A stretch of 64,000 nucleotides of DNA from contig NC_088778.1 of the NCBI RefSeq assembly GCF_954871325.1, positions 25,901,120 through 25,965,119 on the forward strand, written 5' to 3'. Made by a program: the position numbers and the translations under genes. Positions 36,298-48,500 of this stretch are shown one piece after another. The notes below the pieces were generated by a model. It was not told the origin of the DNA. It worked only from the letters and a program-made list of their open reading frames with translations, and made no database searches. Numbering within the stretch: position 1 is the stretch's first letter; each line of letters begins with the position of its first letter. The stretch is from Gordionus sp. m RMFG-2023. Taxonomy: Eukaryota; Nematomorpha; Gordioida; Chordodea; Parachordodidae.

Positions 36298-36538
36298 TTA
36301 AAGATATGCGGGATTCTGGCCTCGTCAAAAATTTGCCAGATTGGTTACTGATCCATGTTCAGTAATTTTAGAAATGAGGTACTTTCTCCCAGATGTTCGG
36401 TCCAAACCAAGATATAAAAATCAATACGAAAATCAGAATTATTTAAAGTTTATTATCGATCTCCCGAATTTGGTGATGCATCCCCCTTTTGAATTATTAA
36501 ACTATCCAAAAATTAGTGATCAATATATTGATACCTAG
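36298..36538 (+). other. Unassigned open stretch, possibly an exon
   Basis: One frame stays open for about 80 codons, reading RYAGFWPRQKFARLV, then LEMRYFLPDVRSKPRY, then LPNLVMHPPFELL, ending in TAG. Base composition is more balanced than nearby sequence. YAGFWPR resembles the start of RDD-type membrane domains, but no hydrophobic helices follow, so I make no call. It may be a piece of an old element or a lone exon. Confidence 0.25.
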
Positions 36539-37302
36539 ATTGACTATTATATCATTTAAATATGTGCAATACAAATCAGTTGGTGGCACGTTGTTTCCCA
36601 TGCAAACAACACAATTTACATTAAATATTAAATAAACGATATATTATAAGGAGAAACCAAAAATGGCGTTCACCGGCTGATTTGTATTCAATGGCATTTT
36701 AATTAATGAATGCTATTTGCCCAAACTATTGATCGAATAGAATGAGATGACTTAAATATTTTCGGTTTTGTGGAAAAAGGGGTCCTGCCCGAAAATATGA
36801 TTGCCAGTTCTTTATTACTTTTATTTATACATATTTTTTTAAAGTTAATTTTGTATAAATATAAACCCGCCCTAATCAACCCCCCCTTCCGTAAAATATA
36901 TCACCCGTCCATCCTTTTTAAAAGCCCGACGCCAGAAGGCTAATTAGCACTGATATGTACTACGGTTAAAATTTTATAACCTAATTTATGAGATTGTGCT
37001 AAGATTTCATCCATTGAAAAAGGTTGACAAAATCCATTCAACGAGGGATAAGAAAATGTAATAATGATGTCATATTTAAAGCGTAACGATTACTGCCAAA
37101 CCCCTGATTCTTTTATTGAAATATTTCGCGAGCCAATATATTTTTAAACTAGGCCCTTTAATGAGGCGATTATATCGCGATTCAGCGCATAAATTTCCCG
37201 GGACAGTCAAGAATCGCTCAATGGCAGTGGCAGCTGAGAATACCCGAATATTCATTTTTTTTCATGCCTATCATTTCAAAAAACCCATCGTATAATATAA
37301 AT

Positions 37303-37569
37303 CAGAGACCTGCAGAGATAGCATTTGCACGAGACCCGACCCGGCCGGGATTTTTTTTTTAAAAAAATTTTCAGGCCCTCCCCGGATTTTTTAAAAATAT
37401 TATATTTATTTTTAATTTTTATAGCTAATAAAGACGATTTAACATATATGGTTTTAAAATATATGACACCCGGGTATTTTTTAAAAAAATTTTCAGGTCC
37501 GGCCCGGGTATATTATAAAAAAATTAAAATACGACCCGGGCCAGGTATAGGGCCGGGCCTGCAGGTCTG
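37303..37569. mobile_element. CAGAGACCTGCAG hAT MITE with perfect target copies
   Basis: 267 bp. The left end is CAGAGACCTGCAGAG and the right end CCTGCAGGTCTG. Sub-terminal CCCGG-rich blocks are separated by poly-A/T. Perfect 8-base target copies ATATAAAT at 37295-37302 and 37570-37577. An open frame across it (37325-37570) is a by-product of the GC-rich repeats. Confidence 0.9.
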
Positions 37570-37577
37570 ATATAAAT

Positions 37578-39096
37578 TATGTTCTTTTATTAATATTTTA
37601 CGAATGATATGTTATAATAAATCATTCAATCCAGAAATCACTACGAGTTTATTAAATTTAATAAGTAATTTAACTGACCTCATGTTTTATGTTGTTTTTT
37701 TAAAAAATATGTGTTTATTTCATTTTTATTTTCTCTTCATTTATTCGTATTATGAATTATGATATATTTTTTTTTTAACTTGTAAACTGTGCTTCTTATT
37801 TTCTAATCTATGAAATCTCTATTTTATAATCTACGAAAGCTTCATTTTTTTTATAGAAAAAAGTGAAAGAAATGAAATTATATCTGGAATAGCTTGAAGC
37901 AAATATTTTTTCAAAATTTAATTAAATTGAATCATCGAACCCTTTGTTTTTAATAATAATCATGCCACTCATCTTTAAGTTTTGAATCTCGTATTTAGTT
38001 TTTGCGCAGATGATCGATGAATTTACTATCTTCGCATACTATGGAAGTTTAATCGATAAACATATTTTACTACTATAGTAGATTGAGTAAACCCAAATCT
38101 AAGGTGGTAATTTTTCTTTATGGATATTTAAGTTTATACCCCCCTCCCTCCCTCAGCATAATAACCACTCATCTCGAGGATATTTTATTTGTGGAACGAT
38201 AAACAAAACACATTTTAAAATGCTTATTTAAAAAATTTATTTACATAACTCGGGGTTTGTTTTTTTAAAGCTTAAAGTAGCTTTTTTTGCGAGCATTAAC
38301 AAACATTTGTTACCGCGGGCTAAATGAAGGATCTTTATTGTTTCGAAACGTAGAACGGAACATTTGAGCGGAACAGGAGTGCCTAATAAAAGATCTGTAT
38401 ATATTTTGGCTTGATTTTATGATCACGTGTCTTATTACTTATGGTGGTCAAAGAATTTTAAGAAAACTTGCATATGAACTACATTAGATATCCGCCGGTG
38501 AAGATTTTTTATTTAAAAAAAAAGTTTTTCAGCCCTAGTAGTATTTATCTCGATCAGAAGAATGCCGAGATTATTTTAGCTGGACCGTTATTATCATATT
38601 CCGGTCCGAAAGCTTAGCCGAATTAGCTTTCGAACCGTACGGATCCTCATAACGCGGGTCAACGACATTATAATTACCTCAATAATTTATCGATGCGCAA
38701 GAAATTTTAAGTATTCATTTACTTTATAGAAAAGAAGAAGAAAAAATAATAATATGATAGTTTGAATCTGATTAATATGTCTGATTAAATTTTATTCGTG
38801 AGGAATTGATTGATCGATATAGAAATCATACTTGGACAACATGTATTTACGTCATAGCCTACCTTATTTTTTAAAAAAATTGTTTTTCTAAATTATACTA
38901 ACACATTTGATAAGAAATAGATAGCTCTGAGGTATACAAAATTTTATTTAAAATTTAAAAAATATATAAATTTTTTTTATTATTATCACTGATACAAAAG
39001 GTAATTTTAATTTTGTAAAGGTAATAAATATATATATATTTTTTTAAAAGAAATCTAGCGTTACTTGTCAATTCCAGGGTTTAGGTCTAAGTTAGT
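37578..39096. other. Intergenic stretch, nothing firm
   Basis: No exon or element end recognised. A short hairpin, CGAAAGCT...AGCTTTCG, lies at about 38607-38632. Confidence 0.5.
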
Positions 39097-39104
39097 GTTT
39101 ATAT

Positions 39105-39324
39105 TAGTGTTGTTAAACGGCTCATTTTGAGCCGATTTTTAAAAACGGCTAAATCCATATTTTAGCCAAAAAAATATTGGCTAAATCTCGAGATTTCGCT
39201 AATTTGTCTAGACCTTTGTACCATCTATGAGCAAAATCTTCAGGCTTGCGTAATATTATTTTGGATAAAAATTGAGTTAGCCGTTTTTAAAAATCGGCTC
39301 AAATCGAGCCGTTTAACAACACTA
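39105..39324. mobile_element. TAGTGTTG hAT MITE, close sister of the 36.0 kb copy
   Basis: 220 bp, nearly identical to 36006-36228 and in the same orientation. Target copies are imperfect: TTTATAT precedes it and recurs two bases after its right end. Confidence 0.9.
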
Positions 39325-39565
39325 GCTTTATATACTATATATGATTTTGTATGATTTAATTGTAATTGATAAAAATTTTAATTAAAAAACACCCGTTCTT
39401 TGGTGAATATTTGCTACAAAATGACGCTATTTAATCATTCTTGTAAATTAATAAAAATTTAATTTTTTTAAAGAACACCGGTCCGGTTTTTACGTTATTT
39501 TCTATTTAAGCTCGTTCGTATTTCCAAAATTATTCTAATAGAAAATATAGTTCCTCATCCGCGAG

Positions 39566-39696
39566 TAGTTGTTAAACGGCTCGTTTTTTCTGGATATTTT
39601 AGTAAAATTTCGAGGCTTAGGCTCTATTTTCCTGGCTACGATATTGAGTTAGCCGCTTTTAAGAATCAGCTAAAATCGAGTAGTTTAACAACACTA
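39566..39696. mobile_element. TAGTGTTG hAT MITE, internally deleted
   Basis: 131 bp. It keeps both outer ends (TAGTTGTTAAACGGCTCG and TTTAACAACACTA) but lacks much of the left interior. Target copies TCCGCGAG / TCCGTGAG differ at one base. Confidence 0.85.
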
Positions 39697-40008
39697 TCCG
39701 TGAGTTGAAATTTTTACGTTAAATACAATAATTTGAATTGAAAAACCTAAATATTACATCAGAACAATTTTTTCTTAAATTTAATTAATGTTTTTTAGGC
39801 ATAAAAAAGTTTTTATCGGTCAAATTAAATGTTCAAATTGAAGCAATATTTAGTTTCTATTCGAATCAAATATTAATTACTATAATCTTTATTAGATAGC
39901 GCATTACAGATAAGTAATTCTAAATTAATTATTTGGAAGCTTTTTTTCGAAATTGTAATTTTAATGTTGATTTTAACAATCAAATTAATAAATGGCTAAT
40001 GTGCTTAG

Positions 40009-40340
40009 CTGGTGTACCTTGCAACTAAATACACTTATTGTTTCATATGATATATAATTAAAAATTGTTGTTAATACATATATTTATTTTGAAAAGGAGA
40101 ATTATTACTTTATATAAAAGTCAGAAGAAATACATTATGTGAGAAGAAAAGTGTGGAGGGTGTACCTTGCAACAAAATACTATTATTGTTTCAAAATATA
40201 TATTATTTAGTTTTAATAACTACTTTTCAAATTACATTATGATAATTGATATATTTATCTTGAAAAGGAAAATTATTTTACTTTATATAAAAGTGAGAAA
40301 TACATTAAGTTGGAAGTAAAGTGTGGAGCTGTATATTTCG
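40009..40340. repeat. Tandem duplication, unit about 160 bases
   Basis: GGTGTACCTTGCAAC, TATTGTTTCA, TTGAAAAGGA, ACTTTATATAAAAGT and AAGTGTGGAG recur in the same order, the second unit starting near 40158. The units differ by several percent. Confidence 0.8.
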
Positions 40341-41284
40341 TTTTTTTAAAAAAAAGTAATGACTAGAGATAGTCATTACTATCTTTAGTCAATTGGTTTT
40401 TATCAATAAATATACGCCTAAAGCTAGCAAACTATGGAATGGTTGAATTATTTTATATCAAAAAATATTTTGCAGCCGTCATTCAAAGTGTTTGATTCTG
40501 GATTAAGGAAATCTGGGGTGGGGCGCTGCTAACCATAATTCAAATCCCACGAAAATCAGTTTTTCTGAAACCAACTTCATAGAACAGGTTAAGATTTAAA
40601 CGGTTAATTATAAAATTTGTTTATTTAGTAAATTGGTATAAATTGACTAATCGATTTGAGTATTCGACGAAGCTAATAATACGAATAGTACAATCATTTG
40701 ATTCGTATTTTTTTGTAGATATACTTATGAACTAATGAATTGAATGGTGATCTATTTGCTAGGACATATTACCATATTATCATCAATATCTTTTGTGAAT
40801 TAGTATTTTAGTTCTTGAATTTATATTTATAGAACTTTTAATCGCTTTTATTTACAGTTATTTTTAGTTTAAAACGTTATTTATCTTATTAAGCCTTTCT
40901 CTTTATTAAATATAAGCCTTCTTGGCTCAAATTGTAAATTATATAAATCTCCATTTCTATTCATTTATTTTAATTTTATGTTTTAATTAATTATAATGAT
41001 AATAAGCAAACCTAATTTGCTTAATGTATGTTTGCTTGTATCAATAATATTGAGTGTATTTCAGAATGGACCTAAAAATTTTATATATATATTTATGGTG
41101 GAGTTCTAATACACCAAGTTCAATCACGAAACACCTATATTGGTGTTCTCTAGGATCCCACCTGTGTACTGATTGGGATTTTACAATAACAAACAACGCC
41201 ATTCAAAGTTGAAGATATTTAAAAGGACTAATTTATTATTTCAGTAGGAATTTACATATTTGAAAGATATTATATTAATTAAGC

Positions 41285-41461
41285 TAGACCTATTCAAAAA
41301 CAAATTCTACTAATAATGAATTATTCGTATTCGATTCTTTAACGAATCGAATAATTTACTCTTCTTAATTGTATTAATCGAATACGAATAGTAAATTATA
41401 CGATTAAACTGAACTCGAATAATTTGTTATTCGATTTCCTATTCGTTTTTAAATATGTCTA
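41285..41461. mobile_element. TAGACCTATTCAAA hAT-type MITE
   Basis: 177 bp, starting TAGACCTATTCAAAAACAAA and ending in the inverse (CGTTTTTAAATATGTCTA). The interior is rich in AATCGAATAATTTA motifs. Target copies AATTAAGC / AATTAACC differ at one base. Related ATTCGAATA-rich stretches lie near 9830-9980, 21060-21560, 35520 and 40620-40740. Confidence 0.8.
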
Positions 41462-42071
41462 AATTAACCATAGTTGGATCCTCTTATTCAGGCTAAAAAC
41501 GCGCGTGCATCTTAGCGGATTTTCTTCTGCCACCATTTGTATATTGAGCCGAATAAGACGATATCATTTTTGATATTTCAAAAGATTTTCCAATTTGCGT
41601 GTAAATCATAGCGATTAGATATCATACGAAAACATGATTTCGCTGTATGTATGCCTGTCTTTTAACAGAAATTAATTGTATCATGTATGCTGGAGAGATA
41701 ACACCACACCTTTTTGGGCTCAACATAAATGTAGATTTTTTTTATATTAAATATTTTCGACTTGCAATTAACTTTCGGTATTTTTATTTAGTTAATACAT
41801 TATATTTTCAATTAATTATTTTGATAAAATATTACCTTTATTTTAAATCAAAACAAAGATTGATTTATTTAGGTTAATTCAATTTAGTTTTCATTTGTAA
41901 GAAAAAAATTTATTAACATAAAAACTTATATTATTTTTAATTTATTTTTTTTGATAAAATATAAATAGAACCGGTGGCTTCCATTTTAAAAGAATTGCAG
42001 CATTTCGTACACAATAAATAAAAATATCGGGTTGGAAAATCCAATTTTTTAATAAAAATTGTTGTCGCCTA

Positions 42072-42165
42072 AAGATCTTGACTTGTGTCATATTACTTCC
42101 CTTTGGGTTATGTTCAATATTTAAGATCTTGACTTGTGTCTTATTATTCTGCCTTTGGGTCAATG
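42072..42165. repeat. Imperfect tandem duplication of about 52 bases
   Basis: AGATCTTGACTTGTGTC and CTTTGGGT recur in the same order at 42072 and 42124. Confidence 0.75.
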
Positions 42166-43083
42166 GATATATCGTGGATTTAATTCGGACTAAAAAGGTT
42201 TGTGTGTGGTTAAACAAAAATCGCAATCCAGAAGATGTGTTAATATTGGATATTTTCTTTTTTTTCTTAGAAAAATTTTTTAAAATTATTATTTCGTAAA
42301 TACTTCTATCCGAAAAAAGTTTCCAGCATTTCCCTATTTCTACTTCTTAGATGAATACTCCATGCCAGGATTGAAATTGTTAATAAAAATTCTGGCTACG
42401 TCACCGCATCTTTAAACTTCGCTTTAATCTTCACTTAATCATCGCCATGAGGCAGATTTCTCTGTCCAGATCTGCAATCTCCTAGCTACAACTTCCATTT
42501 GGAGAACGATGATTTTTTTTTTGGAATTTTTATTAAAAAAAATGATCGTAAAAATACTTTGGGGTAATTTATTTAGGGAATTTTTTTTTCACCTTATTAC
42601 CACAATAATTTAGAACATTATGTCCATCGGCCATTTTACTGGTTAGCGAGAAATATAATTTTTTTACATTTCGCGTTTTCGTTCAATCCAAATATATATA
42701 TTTTTTTTTTAAAAAAAAACGCTATTTTTGCGAATCTAAATTTATTATTTTAAAAATATTCTCATTTTTTTTAAAGTGGTTGTTTAAGGGATGTCATCAT
42801 CGTAATAAGAACGCCTGCACTTCTTTTCTCGTTACTTTGCAAAAAAAATTTCAACAAGTAACTCGATATTTGCTTAAAAATTTATAAAAATAATTTAAAT
42901 TTTGGGTTAACCCTGAACTTAAACCTTATCACGATTTTTAAAACAAAGTATTTATTTTTTTTTAGTAATATAATTGAAAAGTTTAAATATTTTTGCTAGA
43001 AGAAAAAGTAGGCCCGGCATGATTGGCATTCGGGTCTGTCCTAATTTATAAAATAATATATTTTTTTTCGAATCAGACACCCA

Positions 43084-43200
43084 GTATTGTTGTACGGCTC
43101 GCCTTTTTAAATTGGCTAACTCAATATTTTAGAGCCAAAAAAAATATTACGCAAATCTGGAGATTTTGTTCGGAGCTTTAATTGAGAAATGGTTACGCAA
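43084..43200. mobile_element. Left half of a TAGTGTTG MITE
   Basis: It reads AGTATTGTTGTACGGCTCGC, then TTGGCTAACTCAATATTTTA and ATATTACGCAAATCTGGAG, matching the left half of the family. The right half is missing or unrecognisable. Confidence 0.6.
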
Positions 43201-44862
43201 ACAATTTGTGACATTGCTAAACCATTCCTACTTTGTATTTTAACAGCTATTTAAATTACTAAATCTATAAAATAATATAGTAAATTGACAAAAAATTTAA
43301 AAAAGTTATATATGATATGTTCTAAATTACATATACACATCACCACAGATATAAAACAATTAAATTATAGAACGGTTGTTATAGAAATAGATAGCCATAT
43401 AGTAGAGATATATTAGCTTGATTGATGCTGGGGAAAAAAAAATTAGATATCGATAGTAAAAAATGTATAATCGGAAAATTCGTAAAAAAAAATTCACGTG
43501 TCGGGTTTTTTTTTGTAAAAATTTTAACAGGTTGGGCAACATAGTACAAAATTTTTTAATGGACCGGGCTTTTCTAATCTGCATTAGCCAAATTCCAGAA
43601 AACCTATCTGGAATAATAAATATATTTCTTAAAAAAAGATTATTTGTTCCAACAGGAAATTGAAAATATGAACAGTATAATTGAATATTTAGAAGCTTCT
43701 TTGTATGATTTCTAACTGATTTATTTATATATTTTAAATTTTTTTAAAAATTGACCCGGCCCTAAATTTTTAAAGATTGGCCTGAATTTTTAAAAATCAT
43801 TACAATTTTTAGGGCCAAACTTGTAGGTTTGTTTGTCCGATATTTGTTTGTATAATATTTTGACGTGGGAATTGATTTGGGATGACTCACTCTTCTACAT
43901 TATTTCCATTTTCTGTTGTAGTTTTTTTTAAAAATATATTATTACATTTTGTTTACCTTATTTTAAAATGTCAGGCTACCGTATTTTAATTTTTATAAAT
44001 ATCTCATATGATATATAATATATGATAAACTATTTCATTTACAAGTCATAAATAATATGTTACATAATAATGCGTACAGATTGAGCGTTTGTGTTTTGGC
44101 GTACTTTTTTTTATAAAAAAACGCAACGCATCCATCTCATGTTTAAATCACTAAAATAATAAATAAAAACTTTATTTAAAAATATAAATACAAGAAAATC
44201 TACAATAAAAGTATGTTTTCAAATAATTTATTCAATTATGATATTAAATATATCTAGGGCTGTTTCAGCATTTTGTACATTATTCAAATTTTTCATCATC
44301 AGTGAGTATTTTAACATTTCTAATTTAAAGAGCTATTGATACGGTATACTAAATCCATCTAGCCCTCCTTCCAATGATAATATAAATCATCTAGACAAAA
44401 TATAAATTTTTTAAACCTAAATTTACCTGTTTGGAGATGTCTTATTTATAAGAGCCAAAAATTGTTCATCTAATTTTTGGTTCTGGGCTATAAACTATTT
44501 TAATGCTCTCAACAGTATTATACTCATTTATACCCAGATTCAATAATGGTTAATTATCCCATCACTATCATATACTTTTTATGATATGAATATGGCTGAC
44601 TACAGAGCATTTCGTTATTCCAAATAGTTGAGAAATTTTTTAGTAATTGCGTCATCCCATGCCCTAAATCTAAATATACCAATTAACATAAAATAAATCC
44701 CATAATTTATAAGTAATCTTATATTTTAGAAGTAGTATGCAATTCAAAATTTAAACTTTTATGTAATGAATTAAAGCAAACCAGTTTGCATTTTTTAAAA
44801 TGTATGTAGCCATGTGAAATGCATTATTTACTTTTGAAACGCTCTTGTGCACACTATAAGGC

Positions 44863-45021
44863 TGTGTCCAAAATATCGGAAAATTCGATTCGCAATCTTT
44901 GAAACTTTTTCAAAAATGAAGAAATGACTTTTTTTTTAAATATAAAAATAAATGCCTAATATATAATTATAGAAAATTTCAAAACTTTGTCGAATCATTT
45001 GAAAAAAAAATTGGACATACC
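44863..45021. mobile_element. Short mariner-like remnant
   Basis: It starts AAGGCTGTGTCCAAAATATC and ends near AATTGGACATACCCTC, a loose inverted match. The same AGGCTGTGTCC end occurs at the right border of the Tc1/mariner fossil at 50575-51595, so this may be a deletion product of that family. Confidence 0.5.
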
Positions 45022-45044
45022 CTCATATTAATTATGATAAACTA

Positions 45045-45205
45045 CAGTGTTGTGATGATTTAATGAAACAAAATAACAAGGAATAATAAAAGAAATTTCA
45101 ATAATGATTTGTCTATATTTTAATTATTTTTGCAAAGATTATAATTTTATATGAATGGGTTTTAATTTAATCGTCAATATGTTTCGTTAAATCATCACAA
45201 CACTG
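45045..45205. mobile_element. Tc1/mariner-type MITE upstream of MARCH
   Basis: 161 bp with 26-base inverted ends beginning CAGTGTTGTGATGATTTAA, one mismatch between them, flanked on both sides by TA. It ends 309 bases before the MARCH start codon, so it may lie in the promoter or 5' untranslated region. Confidence 0.88.
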
Positions 45206-45514
45206 TATTTCATTTTTTACAATAAACAATATTTTACATAAATATAATATCAATAACATTTATTTATTTATATTTATAAGTATTAAAAAAACAAGGAAAT
45301 TATTCCACATGCAAATTTTAAGAAACAAGGTGGGTGACCATGCACATATTTATTATCTAGTACCATTACATTACATGATATAAAAAAAATTCCGTCATGT
45401 TTCTTTTTATCTTCACATCAATCTGCTCGCAATATTTTTTTATCAACCAGATAAGGCGATTTAAACGCTTAACTTATTCTTCATTATTCGGACCTGCGGG
45501 TTGGCGATGATACA

Positions 45515-48500
45515 ATGCCCCAAGGTGGTTTCATAACCTCCGATCGCTTTAGTAACCCGCCTGAGTATCCCGAAATAGTATCAGACATTTTTCTGACTAG
45601 CGAAAACCCTTTGCATATCGAATCCACTGAGTATTCAACGTTGGAAGAGGAACGCATCCCTCTCATAGAATCTCCTCAAATGACCAAACAATCAAACGAC
45701 AGGCATTGCCTACTACCGCCTAACCCTAGTCCCCCTCTTATCGTTCCACCCCTCGCATCGACCGCTGCATCCACCCCCATCGAAAATCCGGCCACAAAAT
45801 CATTAAACTCTTCACTGGATCACATACATTCCTTACCATTTTTCGACCCCACGACTAACTCTCTCATGAATATTCCAAATTTACCGTTTAACCCTAACGG
45901 GCCCATCAACGTTCCCGCGATGAACCCTCCAGCTCATCATCTCTCGGCCCGTCTTTTATATGCTCCGCCAAGTCCGGGCAGCTCGGTACACTTTTACATC
46001 GGAACCAACCCCCACGGCAGTCTGGCCAGTATGGTGACCGTTAATGGACAATATCCGCCCAACTACGCCAGCTATATGAACTACGCTCCTTTTTATTTTC
46101 AGCCCGTGCTGCTCAAAGACCGTTATCCGCATTATTACAGGCAGCATTTCGGCAGCAAATTTGGCTCCGACGACGGGTACCTCTCCAAAGACGGTAAAGA
46201 CGCCAATAATGGTCTTTCCTTCGTGGTTTCGGAGTCAGGCGGCCTTGTGCTTTGCAGGATTTGTCAAACCCCGGGAACCGAAAGAAGTCTCATATCACCT
46301 TGTAAATGTGCGGGATCGGTGCGCTATGTCCATAAATACTGTTTAACGGTTAGACGATTTCCTTTTTTAAAATTAGATAATAAATAGATAAAAACATATG
46401 CTTTTTTTTACATTATATAATATCGTTTATTTAAATGATCAAAATTTGACGATTTCACAATTTTTTAAATTAATCCCTTTAAAATAAATTATTATCCTAG
46501 GAGAAAGCCTACGAGTTTTCGATATCGAGTTAAATAATCTCATCATTTTCCAACCTATTTATAGTCATTTTACAAATTTTATATGATGAGGGATATGTGG
46601 CATGGGGCTCGGATCTTCACTTGAATCATATTAATTTCAAGTCGCTAAGAAATTTAATTTGATTATTTTTAATATTATATTATTTTTTTTGAAAAAAATT
46701 TTAGATTTTTAATTATTTATTGTTTGTTATTATATCATAACTGGTTTCTAAAGGGGGGTCCAGCATATTAAATGTGAAAAAATTGATTTCAATCATTTAA
46801 AAGTCACTAATTTAATTAAAATTAATCCTTCGATACTCAGGTGGGGCTTATGTATGACACCTTAGGCATAGTCTGTTCTTTCATATTCAATAATTTTTAA
46901 TTTTTTTTTCTTTTAGGTGTAGGATTATTCATTTTTTTTTATTCACAAATGTACTGCTTTCATTTTCTTTATTATCTTGATCAAGCTAATATATAATTTT
47001 TGCCAGATTTTTGTTGGGTGAGAGCACATAATTTGTTGAATTTGGCTTTTACAGTTTCAAATTTCTTCTTCCACTTGATCATAATTTATAAGAATCTTAA
47101 AATTGTTATCTAAGAACAGTTATTTATATATAAAATTAATATATTTTAATAGGCTGCATTATATCTTAATTTGATTGTTGCCCTGCTCTAAATGATATAA
47201 ATATTTGCCCAAATATACATATATTGATTCCTGTGATGATACTATAATATCTTTACATTATATTTCAATTATTTTGGATTTATTGATAATAATGAAAATT
47301 AAGAAAATACGCGATACGTGATATATAGCGCATATGCCCTCTGACGTTGAATTAACAACAGAGCTACGCTAAGTTTTCATTTCCATCTAATTGGAACATA
47401 AGTTAATTGGGGTACAAAGTTGGAGCCCTCTACACGTTTGTGGGCAAGCCGCACGTACTTGTACGCGCAACATTTCTAAAAATGTTACAGAAATCAATAG
47501 GCTTTAAAAAAAAGAGCGGGGCAGTAAAAAGAGCCTATGCCCAAGAGCTGCAGTATAAGTTAATTACTTTAAAGGTGGGTTGTGGCTGATTTTAAATTTA
47601 AGTTTTTTAGTGAAAACAGTACATTTACGAATAAAAAAAATGAATATTCCTACACCTAAAAGAAAAAAATTAAAAATAATTTATTATAAAAGAACAGATA
47701 TCTTAAAGGGTTCTTATATATTATAATAGATATCAGAGACCTGCAGAGGCACCATTTGCACGGCCCGGCCCGGTTTTAAATTTTTTAGGCCCGGCCTGGA
47801 TAATTTTTAAAAAATTTTTTTACGGCCCGGCCCGGATTTAAAGATTTAAGGCCCGGCCCGGATAAATTTTAAAAAAATTTTTTACGGCCCGGCCCGGATT
47901 TAAAAATTAAAGGCCCGGCCCGGATATTTTTTTAAAAAAAATTTCAGGCCCGGCTCGGAATTTTTTAAAATTATATTCGACCTGGTATATACAAAAATTC
48001 ACCTATGAGATTTTTTTATTTAAAAGCGTAGAAAATTTAAGAAATATATTGCATGGGAAAAAATGTTTTAAGAGGGAAAATCTCTACCATATTTTTCAGT
48101 GAGTATTATCGCTTATTATTTAAAAAATACATGAAAAAAGCTAATATTTTGAGAATATTATATTGAATTTATAAAAATTATAAAACTGTTATTTATAAAA
48201 ATGGATATTTTGAGCATATATTATATTTTTTGCATTTATAAAAATAAAACTAATATTCATAAAAATGGTATATTTTGAGCATATACTATATTTTTTCATT
48301 TATAAAAATAAAACTAATATTCATAAAAATGGTATATTTTGAGCATATACTATATTTTATATTGCATTTAAAAAAAATAAAACTAATATTTAATTTATAA
48401 AAATGGAAAATATTTTGAGAATATTATGTATTTTATTTAATTTACTATTTAATTTATAAAATAAAAATAAATCGCTATTTAAAAAAATGCATGTATAATA

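Larger units (their letters stand above)
41470..44862. other. Intergenic stretch with old scraps
   Basis: It contains the 42072 duplication, the half MITE at 43084 and CCCGG-type scraps at 43010-43030 and 43750-43840. Minus-strand pieces near 44430-44650 (for example AQNQKLDEQFLALINKT) look like a decayed coding sequence, but I cannot place them. Confidence 0.45.

Noticed and set aside
37325-37570. 81-codon frame rich in Pro, Gly and Arg
   Set aside because: Runs across the CCCGG-rich body of a MITE; the coding look comes from the repeat units.
47407-47580. A frame reading KSIGFKKKSGAVKRAYAQEL then QYKLITLK before GTGGGT, which looks like a MARCH ring exon with both CELC cysteines changed to Gln
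   Set aside because: The exon at 52885-52974 supplies the conserved Trp and a true CELC with correct phase and spacing, so the look-alike is not needed. It is chance or a very old relic.
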